From NCBI RefSeq assembly GCF_944387275.1, contig NZ_CALXEG010000029.1:1-39491 (forward strand): a stretch of 39,491 nt of DNA, in the 5' to 3' direction. Position 1 is the stretch's first letter, and each line of letters begins with the position of its first letter. The notes beneath the pieces were generated by a model. The model was not told the origin of the DNA, searched no databases, and saw only the letters and a list, made by a program, of their open reading frames with translations. The DNA comes from an uncultured Pseudoflavonifractor sp. (GTDB lineage: Bacteria > Bacillota > Clostridia > Oscillospirales > Oscillospiraceae). Made by a program: the position numbers and the translations under genes. This document shows positions 8,057 through 16,298 of the stretch, piece by piece.

Positions 8057-8962
8057 GTGAACACAGCAGCGCTGACATATTTTTTGGAGACATGCCGCTG
8101 CGGCAGTTTTTCAGAAGCGGCGGAGCGGCTCTATCTCTCTCCGCAGGGCATCAGCAAGGCGGTGAGAACGCTGGAGGAGGAACTGGGCTGCCCCCTCTTT
8201 CTGCGGACGCCCGGAGGCGTCAGGCTGACAGAGCAGGGCGTCCTGGTCCGCACATACGCCCAGCGGATCATGGAAGAGGTAAACCAGATGCAGGAGGAGC
8301 TGAACCGGATCTCGGGCACGCCGGTCCATCGGGGCTGTCTGGGTATCACCATGGGCGCGTCGGAAGTCCTCGGCAGGGAGAAGCTGTTTCAGATTCAGAG
8401 GATGGCCTCCCAGGCCGGGATGAGCTGGGTGGATTCCGTGGATCTTCTCTGCGAAGAGGAAGTGCTGAGCGGGACCTATGATCTGGCGATCACCGCCGGT
8501 CCGGTGGACAGGAATAAATTTTCCGCCAAGACGTTATATAAAGGGAATCTGTGTGCCTTTGTCCACAAGTCCCATCCCTTCTATAGGCGGGAATTCATTA
8601 CCTATTCCGACCTGAAAGGTCAGCGCATCATCACAACCAATTCCAAGTTTCGCACCTACCATCAGCTGGTGGATGCCTGCCGCCATTACGGCTTTGAGCC
8701 CAAGATCATCGCGACGACGATCACGCTGCGGGACACCTGCCGCAGCTATCCGGACAAGACAGTGATCGGGGTCAGCACCTATCTGATCCTAGGCAAGATC
8801 AATTACCAGGATTTCCGGGCCGTTCCCATTGTCGATGAGAATTACTGCTGGGAGCTGGTGCTGATCGCCAAAAAGGGAAAGCGGCTGTCCGACGCCCAGA
8901 CCGGGCTCTACAAAAGAATCCTGACCTGTATCCACCCAGAGGGGCCGGCAGCTCTATTGTAA
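8057..8962 (+). CDS. LysR-family transcriptional regulator
   Basis: 301 residues. The N-terminal winged helix-turn-helix covers about residues 1-60 (CRCGSFSEAAERLYLSPQG, then AVRTLEEELGCPLFLR), typical of LysR proteins; the rest is a periplasmic-binding-protein-like effector domain. Start is GTG at 8057 with GGAGGGG about 6 bases upstream; the frame stays open to 7997 but those residues are not conserved. It lies on the same strand as the flavin reductase, beyond a terminator, and a TATAGT at 8023-8028 may be its own -10. The likely target is the reductase promoter with the palindrome at 5705-5721; this is inference. The effector is unknown. Confidence 0.92.
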   Translation: MNTAALTYFLETCRCGSFSEAAERLYLSPQGISKAVRTLEEELGCPLFLRTPGGVRLTEQGVLVRTYAQRIMEEVNQMQEELNRISGTPVHRGCLGITMGASEVLGREKLFQIQRMASQAGMSWVDSVDLLCEEEVLSGTYDLAITAGPVDRNKFSAKTLYKGNLCAFVHKSHPFYRREFITYSDLKGQRIITTNSKFRTYHQLVDACRHYGFEPKIIATTITLRDTCRSYPDKTVIGVSTYLILGKINYQDFRAVPIVDENYCWELVLIAKKGKRLSDAQTGLYKRILTCIHPEGPAALL

Positions 8963-8978
8963 AATCTAAAGAACTCTA

Positions 8979-9007
8979 TTGACAATTAAGTGACCATATG
9001 ATATATT
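8979..9007 (+). promoter_or_regulatory. Promoter of the DUF1836-nfeD-flotillin genes
   Basis: TTGACA (8979-8984), 17-base spacer, TATATT (9002-9007). A near-consensus housekeeping promoter 25 bases before the DUF1836 start. Confidence 0.85.
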
Positions 9008-9032
9008 CTAATCACCTTAAGGAGGCGGTCGA

Positions 9033-9626
9033 ATGAAAGATGTACTGCCGGGAACCACGGTCGAAGCCGATCTGAGACGGCCTGACGCAGCGGATATGCT
9101 GCTGTCCCCGCTGTTCCTCACCGGAGGCCTGACACTTTCCCAGGTCTCCCAGCTGACGGGGCTGGAGTCTTACGTCATCCAGAATTGGGTGAAACGGGGA
9201 TTTGTGTCCCCGCCGGAGCGAAAAAAATACAGCCGCAGACAGTTCTGCCGTATCCTGTTTATCAACATGCTGAAGGATGTCCTTCAGCTGGAGAAAATCT
9301 GCCAACTTTTATCCTACGTCAACGGTGTGCTGGCCGACGAGTCAGACGACCTGGTGGACGATTCCTATCTCTACACCTGCCTGGTCCGCCTGCTTGGGCG
9401 GCTGGAGGAGACGCCTATGCCGGAGGAGGAAGAGCTGGTTCGCTGGTGCGACGAAGTGCTCTTTGACTATGGCGATGAGCCCCGTCCGGGCGCCCGGAGG
9501 AGGGTGAGCCGTACCCTGCGGGTTCTTCTCACAGCCTACCAGGCTGCCCGTCTCAAGCGGGAGGCGGAGGGGCTGATCCGGACGCTGGAGGAACCCGGGG
9601 AAGGAGCGCCTGCGGCTTTTCAATAA
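9033..9626 (+). CDS. DUF1836 domain protein, MerR-like helix-turn-helix
   Basis: 197 residues. The middle part, about 35-100, looks like a MerR-type winged helix: LTLSQVSQLTGLESYVIQNW, then a wing with KKYSRRQFCRI and a helix LEKICQLLSYVNG. This is the layout of DUF1836 proteins, which are common in Firmicutes and uncharacterised. No effector domain or cysteine cluster is seen, and the C-terminal third is acidic then arginine-rich. AAGGAGG stands 9 bases before the ATG. It is followed after 65 bases, without a terminator, by the nfeD-like gene, so it may be the first gene of that operon. DNA binding is predicted, targets are unknown. Confidence 0.78.
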   Translation: MKDVLPGTTVEADLRRPDAADMLLSPLFLTGGLTLSQVSQLTGLESYVIQNWVKRGFVSPPERKKYSRRQFCRILFINMLKDVLQLEKICQLLSYVNGVLADESDDLVDDSYLYTCLVRLLGRLEETPMPEEEELVRWCDEVLFDYGDEPRPGARRRVSRTLRVLLTAYQAARLKREAEGLIRTLEEPGEGAPAAFQ

Positions 9627-9691
9627 ATTTTCCAGAGGCGTCACATTTTCCGCATGAGAACACATATTCAAAATGAAAGGAGGGGAGAGCG

Positions 9692-10444
9692 ATGGAGGCC
9701 TGGCTGGAATCACTGACCGCGCTGCAGCGGGTGATGCTGTTTATCGCAGTGCCCGCCACGCTGCTGCTCCTGATCCAGACGGTGATGCTGTTCATCGGCC
9801 TGGGGGGCGGCGACGGGGATGCTGATGGCGCGGATCTGGACGGGGACGGTATCCCGGACGGCGATGGCCTGGATCTGGACGGGGACGGTATCCCGGATGG
9901 GATCGAGGCGGAGGCTGTGGACCTGGATGGGGACGGAATTCCCGACGGGCTCCACGGAGGCATTCACCCCGACGGCGATGCCGGAACAGACAGCGATACC
10001 CATGGCGGATTCTTCAGCGGACTGCACATCTTTACCATCCGCGGCTTCATCACATTTTTCACCCTGTTCGGCTGGAGCGGCCTGCTGTTCCTGACGCTGG
10101 GCCTGCACTGGCTGCTGTCCCTGTTCCTGGCGGTCCAGATCGGTATCATCGGTATGGTGGCTGTGGCCGTGATCCTGCGTGAGGCCATGCGCCTCCAGTC
10201 CGATGGAACCCTGGACGTCCGCAATGCACTGGGAGAGCGGGGGAGCGTGTACCTGACCGTGCCTGCCCGTGGGCAGGGGACCGGCAAGGTGAACGTCACC
10301 GTGCAGGAGCAGCTGCGGGAGTTTGAGGCCGTCACAGAGCAGAGCGACCCCATCCCCACCGGCTCGGAGATCATCGTGACCGGGCTGGCGGAGGACGGCG
10401 TGCTTATCGTATCCCCGGTTGCGTCTGAGAGAGAAGAAGTATAA
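9692..10444 (+). CDS. NfeD-like membrane protein with calcium-loop repeats
   Basis: 250 residues. One membrane helix at about 13-37, an acidic loop (about 40-108), two or three helices at about 112-162 and a C-terminal OB-fold domain (about 175-245), as in NfeD proteins such as B. subtilis YuaF. NfeD proteins are partners of flotillins in membrane microdomains, and a flotillin gene follows after 32 bases. The loop carries three copies of DLDGDGIPDG (48-57, 61-70, 77-86) plus partial copies, which match the DxDxDGxxD calcium-binding loop of thrombospondin type 3 and dockerin repeats. Such an insert is not part of the standard NfeD architecture. The ribosome site is AAAGGAGGGG. Calcium binding is inferred. 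Confidence 0.85.
   Translation: MEAWLESLTALQRVMLFIAVPATLLLLIQTVMLFIGLGGGDGDADGADLDGDGIPDGDGLDLDGDGIPDGIEAEAVDLDGDGIPDGLHGGIHPDGDAGTDSDTHGGFFSGLHIFTIRGFITFFTLFGWSGLLFLTLGLHWLLSLFLAVQIGIIGMVAVAVILREAMRLQSDGTLDVRNALGERGSVYLTVPARGQGTGKVNVTVQEQLREFEAVTEQSDPIPTGSEIIVTGLAEDGVLIVSPVASEREEV
9832..9897 (+). repeat. Tandem 27-base repeat coding the calcium-loop motif
   Basis: The bases at 9832-9858 recur exactly at 9871-9897, an offset of 39 bases (13 codons). A third, diverged copy is near 9919-9950. Exact DNA identity suggests recent duplication and possible copy-number variation between strains. Confidence 0.85.
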
Positions 10445-10476
10445 ACCTACGACAGAATGAAGAAGGAGAGAATTGT

Positions 10477-11895
10477 ATGGATCAGATCATCACCCTCGTA
10501 CTGATTTGCGTCGTTGTGGTCATCCTGTTTTCCCTGGTCCTGTTCCTCATCAAGCGATATAAGAAGTGTCCCTCCGACAAGGTCATGGTCATCTACGGTA
10601 AGGTGGGCAACAACAAGGACGGCTCCACCCGCAGCGCCAAATGTATCCACGGCGGCGCGGCCTTTATCTGGCCCGTCATCCAGGCCTATGAGTTCCTGGA
10701 CCTGACCCCCATGTCCATCTCCGTGGACCTGGAGAACGCCCTGTCCCGGCAGAACATCCGCATCAACGTGCCCTCCCGCTTCACCGTTGGCATCTCCACC
10801 GAGCCCGGCGTCATGCAGAACGCCGCCGAGCGCCTGTTGGGCCTCCGGCTCCAGGAGATCCAGGAGCTGGCCAAGGACATTATCTTCGGTCAGCTGCGCC
10901 TGGTCATCGCCACCATGGACATCGAGGAGATCAACACCGACCGCGACAAGTTCCTGGAGGCTGTGTCCCGCAACGTGGAGGGCGAGCTGAAGAAGATCGG
11001 CCTGCGGCTCATCAACGTGAACGTGACCGACATCAGCGACGAGTCCGGCTACATCGACGCCCTGGGCAAGGAGGCCGCCGCCAAGGCCATCAACGACGCC
11101 AAGAAGAACGTGGCTGAGCGGGACCGTGACGGTTCCATCGGCGAGGCCAACGCCCACCGTGACCAGCGTATCCAGGTTGCCCAGGCTGACTCCGCCGCCA
11201 TCCAGGGCGAGAACAGCGCCAAGGTTGAGGTGGCCATGTCCAACGCCCAGCGCCGGGAGAAGGAGGCCGAGGCCACCCGTATCGCCACTGCCGCCGAGAA
11301 GATCGCCGCCGCCCAGGCCCTGGAGGAGGCCTACGCCGCTGAGCAGAAGGCCGAGGCTGCCCGTGCCGCCCGTGAGAAGGCCACCCAGGAGGCAGACATC
11401 ATCGTCAAGACCGAGATTGACAAGCGCCGCAAGGAGCTGGAGGCCGAGGCTGAGGCCGAGCAGATCCGCCGGAAGGCACAGGGCGAGGCCGACGCCATCC
11501 GCGTGAAGATGGAGGCCGAGGCCGCCGGTACCCAGGCCCTGCTGGTGAAGCAGGCCGAAGGTCTGCGGGAGATCGTGGCCGCCGCCGGCGGCGACGCCGA
11601 CGAGGCGGTGCGCCTCATGCTGGCTGACAAGATGGAGCAGCTCATGCGCATCCAGGTGGACGCCATCAAGAACGTGAAGATCGACAAGGTCACCGTCTGG
11701 GACGGCGGCCAGGGCCAGGACGGCAAGACCGGTACCGCCGGGTATATCTCCGGTCTGATGAAGTCCATCCCGCCCATGAGCGAGATGTTCGACATGGCGG
11801 GCATGAACCTCCCCAAGTTTCTGGGGGAGAAGAAGGAAGAGCCTGCCCAGCCCACCGCTGAGCCCGCTCCCAAGCAGGAGCCCGAGCAGAAGTAA
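10477..11895 (+). CDS. floT: Flotillin-like protein (SPFH/band 7)
   Basis: 472 residues. Flotillins scaffold ordered membrane microdomains. One N-terminal membrane segment (about 4-25), an SPFH/PHB domain (about 30-190, with KVMVIYGKVG, NVPSRFTVGIST and LRLQEIQELAKDIIFGQLR), then a long Ala/Glu-rich coiled coil (about 195-380), and a proline/glutamine-rich tail (EEPAQPTAEPAPKQEPEQK). The order nfeD-like then flotillin is the yuaF-yuaG arrangement of Bacillus. AAGGAGAG lies upstream of the ATG at 10477. A strong terminator follows. Confidence 0.95.
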   Translation: MDQIITLVLICVVVVILFSLVLFLIKRYKKCPSDKVMVIYGKVGNNKDGSTRSAKCIHGGAAFIWPVIQAYEFLDLTPMSISVDLENALSRQNIRINVPSRFTVGISTEPGVMQNAAERLLGLRLQEIQELAKDIIFGQLRLVIATMDIEEINTDRDKFLEAVSRNVEGELKKIGLRLINVNVTDISDESGYIDALGKEAAAKAINDAKKNVAERDRDGSIGEANAHRDQRIQVAQADSAAIQGENSAKVEVAMSNAQRREKEAEATRIATAAEKIAAAQALEEAYAAEQKAEAARAAREKATQEADIIVKTEIDKRRKELEAEAEAEQIRRKAQGEADAIRVKMEAEAAGTQALLVKQAEGLREIVAAAGGDADEAVRLMLADKMEQLMRIQVDAIKNVKIDKVTVWDGGQGQDGKTGTAGYISGLMKSIPPMSEMFDMAGMNLPKFLGEKKEEPAQPTAEPAPKQEPEQK

Positions 11896-11906
11896 ATACA
11901 ACGAAC

Positions 11907-11945
11907 AATGCCGGAGGTCTGCGACTCGCAGACCTCCGGCATTTC
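11907..11945 (+). terminator. Terminator after the flotillin gene
   Basis: Perfect 17-bp stem (11907-11923 with 11927-11943) and 3-base loop, ending in TTTCT. Starts 11 bases after the stop. Confidence 0.88.
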
Positions 11946-11977
11946 TCTGCCTTGTTCAGGGGAAAATAGATATGACG

Positions 11978-12004
11978 AAGCCCCCGACCGGCGGCCGGGG
12001 GCTT
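11978..12004 (-). terminator. Probable degV terminator
   Basis: AAGCCCCCG (11978-11986) pairs with CGGGGGCTT (11996-12004). It lies 15 bases past the degV stop on the minus strand. The U-tract is poor, so efficiency is uncertain. Confidence 0.5.
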
Positions 12005-12019
12005 GCTGTCTCTGTGAAC

Positions 12020-12856
12020 TCAGTAGGCGACCACAATGCCGCCGTCGTTGGCGTAGACTGTGCTGATGCCGCCGGTCTCGCAGATGATCACGTCGTGGAA
12101 CCGGCAGGACTTGAGGGCCTGCTCCTTGAGGTAGAAGGCGCGCTCCAGGCAGTTGCAGTGGGTGATGCACAGAGTGCGCCCGGCGTGCTTCTCGTCGGCC
12201 TCCATGAGGGAGAGCATCTTCCCCAGGGCCTGCTTCATGGACAGCGCCTGCCCCCGCTTGCAGATCTCTCCCTCGGGCGTGGAGCCCATGAGCAGCTTGA
12301 TCTTCAGCGTGCCGGTGACAATGGACTGGAGCCGGGTAAGCCGGCCATTCTTGCGCAGGTTGTCCAGGTTTTCCAGCACAAAGAGGGTCTCCATCTCGTT
12401 GATATAGCGGGAGGTGCGGCTGACCACCGTGTCAAAGTCCTTGCCGGAAGAGGCCAGCTCCTGGATCTTCAATGCGGTGAGCACCTCGCCGGAGGAGGCG
12501 GAGCAGGAGTTGAAGATGTGCACGTGGGCATCGGGGTGCTCCTCCAGATACATGGCGCGGGCCTGTGCGGCGCTGTTGTGGGAGCCGGACAGCAGGGCGG
12601 AGAGGGTGACCACATAGATGTCGTCCGCGCCGCACTCCATGGCGTCCAGATACTGAGCAGGGGAGGGGCAGGCGGAGGAGGGGGCCTTTTCGCTCTCCTT
12701 CATCCGCCACAGCAGGGCGGCCTGGTCAAAGGAGGCGTCGTCCACCACCACGGTGTCGCCCACCCGGATGGTGAGGGGAACGCTGATAAAGTTCCCGCTG
12801 CGCAGCATGGCGGGCGTCAGGTCACAGCAGCTGTCCACAATAATTTTAAAACTCAT
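12020..12856 (-). CDS. DegV family fatty-acid-binding protein
   Basis: 278 residues. DegV (FakB-like) proteins hold a fatty acid in a two-domain fold; some present it to the FakA kinase. Visible signatures: KIIVDSCCDLTP at the N-terminus, TLSALLSGSHNSA in the lipid-binding region, FNSCSASSGE, and LENLDNLRKNGRLT. ATG at 12856 has GGAG 9 bases upstream; a longer open frame from 12994 runs through the promoter and is rejected. No fakA is in the window, so pairing cannot be judged. It lies after trmD but has its own promoter and is separated by a hairpin, so it is probably its own unit. Confidence 0.92.
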   Translation of the reverse strand: MSFKIIVDSCCDLTPAMLRSGNFISVPLTIRVGDTVVVDDASFDQAALLWRMKESEKAPSSACPSPAQYLDAMECGADDIYVVTLSALLSGSHNSAAQARAMYLEEHPDAHVHIFNSCSASSGEVLTALKIQELASSGKDFDTVVSRTSRYINEMETLFVLENLDNLRKNGRLTRLQSIVTGTLKIKLLMGSTPEGEICKRGQALSMKQALGKMLSLMEADEKHAGRTLCITHCNCLERAFYLKEQALKSCRFHDVIICETGGISTVYANDGGIVVAY

Positions 12857-12905
12857 ATCGTCAATCTCCAGATGTAATATTAAAAATAAGATTGTCGCCT
12901 GTGTT

Positions 12906-12934
12906 ATTGTATCATGGGCATCATGGAATGTAAA
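12906..12934 (-). promoter_or_regulatory. degV promoter
   Basis: Minus strand: TTTACA (12929-12934), 17-base spacer, TACAAT (12906-12911). It lies 50 bases before the degV start and downstream of the trmD terminator. Confidence 0.75.
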
Positions 12935-12937
12935 GGG

Positions 12938-13016
12938 AAAAAAGAACGACAGGCAGAAAAACCTTGCGTCTGTAATGGGCGAAAAACAGCGCAAATACAG
13001 ATTTTTCTACCTGTCG
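12938..13016 (-). terminator. Terminator after trmD, long-looped
   Basis: On the minus strand the arm at 13002-13016 pairs with the arm at 12947-12961 (15 bp with one G-U) around a 40-base loop, and is followed by TTCTTTTTT. The position right after the trmD stop fits termination of the ffh-trmD operon; the large loop is unusual. Confidence 0.6.
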
Positions 13017-13023
13017 AAATGCC

Positions 13024-13785
13024 TTATGATTCCGCGGAGCCGTCCGCCTCTTCCTGGGCGATCTCCCGGAGCAGCTTCTGGTCCTCCTTGGAGGAGAGGT
13101 CCAGCTTGGCGTACATATCGGGTCGGCGGTCCCGGGTGCGGATGATGGACTGCTTCCGCCGCCATTTGGCGATGTTCTTGTGGTCGCCGGACCGGAGGAT
13201 AGGGGGGACCTTCCGCCCGTGCCACTCCTCGGGGCGGGAGTACTGGGGGTACTCCAGCATGCCGTTCCAGTGGCTCTCGTCCTCAAAGCACTCCGGGTCG
13301 GAGAGCACGCCGGGCACCAGCCGAGCCACCGCGTCGGCCACCACCATGGCGGCCAGCTCGCCGCCGGTGAGCACAAAGTCGCCGATGGAGATCTCCTCGT
13401 CCACGCACTCCTCAATGAAGCGCTCGTCAATGCCCTCATAGTGGCCGCACACCAGGATCAGGTGGTCGTAGTCATCCCGCAGGCGCTTGGCGTCCGCCTC
13501 CCGGAAGGTCTTGCCGGCGGGGGACATGTAGATGGTGTGGCCGGGGCCGTAGGTGTCCGTGATGTGCTTCCAGCACTGGTAGAGGGGGTCGGCCTGCATC
13601 ACCGCACCCCGTCCGCCGCCGTAGGGGTAGTCGTCCACCTGCTTCTGCTTGTTGAGGGTGTAGTCCCGGATCTGGTGGGCCTCAATGCGGATAAAGTCCC
13701 GCTCCTGGGCCCGGCCCAGAATGGACTCGTTCATCATATCGCCCACCGTCAGATCAAAGAGGGTCATGATGTCGATTCTATACAT
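13024..13785 (-). CDS. trmD: tRNA (guanine37-N1)-methyltransferase
   Basis: 253 residues. It methylates G37 of tRNAs reading CNN codons, using S-adenosylmethionine, and prevents frameshifting. The SPOUT trefoil-knot signatures are present: PYGGGRGAVMQADPL, VCGHYEGIDERFIE and EISIGDFVLTGGELA. The C-terminal region RRKQSIIRT also fits. Its ATG overlaps the end of rimM by 8 bases, as in the conserved rimM-trmD pair. In many Firmicutes rplS (L19) comes next; here it is absent and a hairpin and degV follow. Confidence 0.98.
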   Translation of the reverse strand: MYRIDIMTLFDLTVGDMMNESILGRAQERDFIRIEAHQIRDYTLNKQKQVDDYPYGGGRGAVMQADPLYQCWKHITDTYGPGHTIYMSPAGKTFREADAKRLRDDYDHLILVCGHYEGIDERFIEECVDEEISIGDFVLTGGELAAMVVADAVARLVPGVLSDPECFEDESHWNGMLEYPQYSRPEEWHGRKVPPILRSGDHKNIAKWRRKQSIIRTRDRRPDMYAKLDLSSKEDQKLLREIAQEEADGSAES

Positions 13786-14281
13786 CGCTCTCCATCCCCT
13801 CGATGAGATGCACCCGGATATAGCCGCCCTCCACGTTGGTCTCCTTCAGGAACGCATCCACGGCGGGGATCAGGTAGGAGTGGGCGCCGCCCTTCACCAC
13901 GTAGACCTCGTGGGCAGGGGGGGTGAGGATGTCCCTGATCTCGCCCAGCACCTCACCGGTGTCGGCGTCCCGCACCTCCAGGCCCATCAGGTCGGCCAGG
14001 AAGTGGCGGCCGTCGGGCAGTTCCACGCCGGTGCGGTCGATGGACACCTTCTTGCCCTTGAGCCGCATGGCGGCGTTCACGTCGGACACGCCCTCCAGGG
14101 TGGCCAGCACGTTGCCCTTGTGGACCCGGGAGGAGCGGACCGGGACCGGCTGGCCGTCGATGTAAAGCACATCGAACTGACAGAGAAACTCCGGGCTGTC
14201 GCACCAGGGGACGATCTTCACCTCGCCCTGGACGCCGTGGGTATTCACGATCTGACCGGCTTCGAGAAATTTGTTTTTCAT
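13778..14281 (-). CDS. rimM: 16S rRNA processing protein RimM
   Basis: 167 residues. RimM helps maturation of the 30S head by binding ribosomal protein S19. The N-terminus FLEAGQIVNTHGVQGEVKI and the PRC-barrel part (LADLMGLEVRDADTGEVLG, HEVYVV) are clear. ATG at 14281 has GGAGG 5 bases upstream; a longer version from 14323 is not conserved. It is read after khpA across a terminator-like hairpin and overlaps trmD. Confidence 0.96.
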   Translation of the reverse strand: MKNKFLEAGQIVNTHGVQGEVKIVPWCDSPEFLCQFDVLYIDGQPVPVRSSRVHKGNVLATLEGVSDVNAAMRLKGKKVSIDRTGVELPDGRHFLADLMGLEVRDADTGEVLGEIRDILTPPAHEVYVVKGGAHSYLIPAVDAFLKETNVEGGYIRVHLIEGMESDV

Positions 14282-14330
14282 GCTTACCTCCGATTGCAGA
14301 CGGCAGTCCGTCCATATGCGCATGAGGGAA

Positions 14331-14361
14331 CAAAAAACGGCGGGTCAGCCCCGCCGTTTTT
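14331..14361 (-). terminator. Terminator-like hairpin inside the operon, between khpA and rimM
   Basis: On the minus strand a perfect 12-bp stem (14350-14361 with 14333-14344, AAAAACGGCGGG type) with a 5-base loop, starting at the khpA stop codon and ending in TTTTTTG. It has all marks of an intrinsic terminator but rimM and trmD lie beyond it without a clear promoter, so partial termination is likely. Confidence 0.75.
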
Positions 14362-14591
14362 CAGTCTACAATTTCGACAGAGACCCTGGTCCCGTTCTTC
14401 TGGGCAACAGAGCGCATCAGCGTGCGGATCTCCTTGGCGATACGGCCCTGACGGCCGATGACCTTGCCCATATCCTCGGGAGCGACCCGGAGCTCCAGGA
14501 CGGTCTCGTCCTCGCCCGCGTGCTCCGTGACGGACACCGCCTCGGGGTGGTCCACCAGGTTCTGGGCGATATAAGTGAGCAATTCCTTCAT
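14361..14591 (-). CDS. khpA: KH-domain RNA-binding protein KhpA (YlqC)
   Basis: 76 residues, the normal size. A single KH domain with the GxxG loop in GKVIGRQGRIAKEIRTL. In Firmicutes KhpA pairs with KhpB (Jag/EloR) to bind RNA and affect cell division. It sits in its standard place between rpsP and rimM. GGAGGG precedes the ATG by 4-5 bases. Confidence 0.95.
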   Translation of the reverse strand: MKELLTYIAQNLVDHPEAVSVTEHAGEDETVLELRVAPEDMGKVIGRQGRIAKEIRTLMRSVAQKNGTRVSVEIVD

Positions 14592-14615
14592 GCTGCCCTC
14601 CTAGCAGGCCGCCGC

Positions 14616-14855
14616 TCAGATGGCGTTAGCCTTCTTCAGCAGAGCCTTCACGGTCTCGGTGGGCTGAGCGCCGGTCTTGATCCAAGCCTGGGCGCGGTCA
14701 GCGTCGACCTTGATCTCGGCGGGAGTCACCAGGGGATTGTAAGTGCCGATCTCCTCGATGAAGCGGCCGTCACGGGGATAACGGGAGTCAGCCACCACGA
14801 TACGATAGAAAGGAGCCTTCTTGGCGCCCATCCGACGAAGTCTGATTTTAACCAT
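14616..14855 (-). CDS. rpsP: Ribosomal protein bS16
   Basis: 79 residues. Small-subunit protein. The sequence begins [20 protein letters not shown] and continues [21 protein letters not shown], the hallmark of S16. The ATG follows GGAGGTGA. It sits 68 bases after the ffh stop. Confidence 0.99.
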   Translation of the reverse strand: MVKIRLRRMGAKKAPFYRIVVADSRYPRDGRFIEEIGTYNPLVTPAEIKVDADRAQAWIKTGAQPTETVKALLKKANAI

Positions 14856-14923
14856 TGTATCTTCACCTCCAAAATTATTTCACATCTATATGGAAGCGCC
14901 CCGGGGGACGCTAACCAACCACG

Positions 14924-16294
14924 TTAAAAGGGAAAGCCGCCCTTTTTGCCCAAGCCGCCGAACCCGCCGAAGCGGCCCTTTTTGGCCATCTTCCGCATCC
15001 GGCCGCCGGTCATCTGCTTGGTCATCTGCTGCATCATCTCAAACTGCTTGAGCAGCCGGTTCACATCCACCACCTGGGTGCCGCTTCCGGCGGCGATCCG
15101 CTTCTTGCGGCTGTTGTTGAGCAGGGAGGGGTTCTCCCGCTCCTCAGGGGTCATGGAGAGGATGATGGCCTCGGTGCGGCCCAGAGCCCGCTCGTCTACG
15201 CTGGCGCCCTCCAGCGCCTTGGCGTTGACGCCGGGGAGCATCCCGGCGATGTCCGCCAGGGAGCCCATGTTCTTCACCTGGACCAGCTGGTCGTAGAAGT
15301 CGGTGAGGGTGAGGCGGTTTTTCCGCATCTTCTGCTCCAGCTCCGCCGCCTTCTGCATGTCAAAGGACTGCTGGGCCTTCTCGATGAGGGAGAGCACGTC
15401 GCCCATGCCCAGGATGCGGGAGGCCATGCGGTCGGGGTGGAACACCTCGATCTGATCCAGCTTTTCGCCGGTGCCGATGAACTTGATGGGCTTGCCGGTG
15501 ACGGCCTTGATGGAGAGGGCCGCGCCGCCTCGGGCGTCGCCGTCCAGCTTGGTGAGCATGACGCCGGTCAGGTCCAGGGTCTGGTCGAACACCTTGGCGG
15601 CGTTGACTGCGTCCTGACCGATCATGGCGTCCACGATGAGGAGAATCTCGGTGGGGGAGACGGCCTCTTTCATACGGGAGAGCTCGGCCATGAGCTCGTC
15701 GTCCACATGGAGCCGGCCGGCGGTATCCAGAAACACGATGTCGTTGCCGTGGGTTCTGGCGTGTTCGATGCCGGCCTTGGCGATCTCCACCGGGTCGCCC
15801 AGTCCCTGCTGGAACACAGGCACGCCCAGCTGTCCGCCCACGACCTCCAGCTGCTGGATGGCGGCGGGACGGAAGGTGTCGCAGGCCACCAGAAGGGGGC
15901 GCTTGCCGTTCTGCTTCTTCATGTAGCCGGCCAGCTTGGCGCCGTTGGTGGTCTTGCCGGCACCGTTGAGGCCCACCAGCATCACCACCGTGGGCGGCTT
16001 GGAGGAGATGGTCAGCTTGGCGCTCTCACCGCCCATCAAGGCGGTCAGCTCCTCGTTGACGATCTTGACGATCATCTGGGCGGGGGTGAGGCTCTCCAGC
16101 ACGTCGGAACCCACAGCCCGCTCGGTGACCTTGGCCACAAAGTCCTTGACGACCTTGTAGTTGACGTCGGCCTCCAGCAGGGCCATGCGGATCTCCTTCA
16201 TGGCCTCCTTCACGTCGGACTCAGTGAGGCGGCCCTTGCCCCGCAGCTTTTTGAATGCGTTGGAGAGCTTTTCGGTTAATCCTTCAAATGCCAT
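14924..16294 (-). CDS. ffh: Signal recognition particle GTPase Ffh (SRP54)
   Basis: 456 residues. It binds signal sequences and 4.5S/6S RNA and targets ribosomes to FtsY and SecYEG. N domain, then G domain with P-loop GLNGAGKTT (108-116), DTAGRL and [10 protein letters not shown], then a methionine-rich M domain (about 300-456, [17 protein letters not shown]). The tail is Gly/Phe/Lys-rich. AGGAG of its ribosome site overlaps the ylxM stop 4 bases before the ATG, so translation is coupled. Confidence 0.99.
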   Translation of the reverse strand: MAFEGLTEKLSNAFKKLRGKGRLTESDVKEAMKEIRMALLEADVNYKVVKDFVAKVTERAVGSDVLESLTPAQMIVKIVNEELTALMGGESAKLTISSKPPTVVMLVGLNGAGKTTNGAKLAGYMKKQNGKRPLLVACDTFRPAAIQQLEVVGGQLGVPVFQQGLGDPVEIAKAGIEHARTHGNDIVFLDTAGRLHVDDELMAELSRMKEAVSPTEILLIVDAMIGQDAVNAAKVFDQTLDLTGVMLTKLDGDARGGAALSIKAVTGKPIKFIGTGEKLDQIEVFHPDRMASRILGMGDVLSLIEKAQQSFDMQKAAELEQKMRKNRLTLTDFYDQLVQVKNMGSLADIAGMLPGVNAKALEGASVDERALGRTEAIILSMTPEERENPSLLNNSRKKRIAAGSGTQVVDVNRLLKQFEMMQQMTKQMTGGRMRKMAKKGRFGGFGGLGKKGGFPF

Positions 16295-16298
16295 GGGG

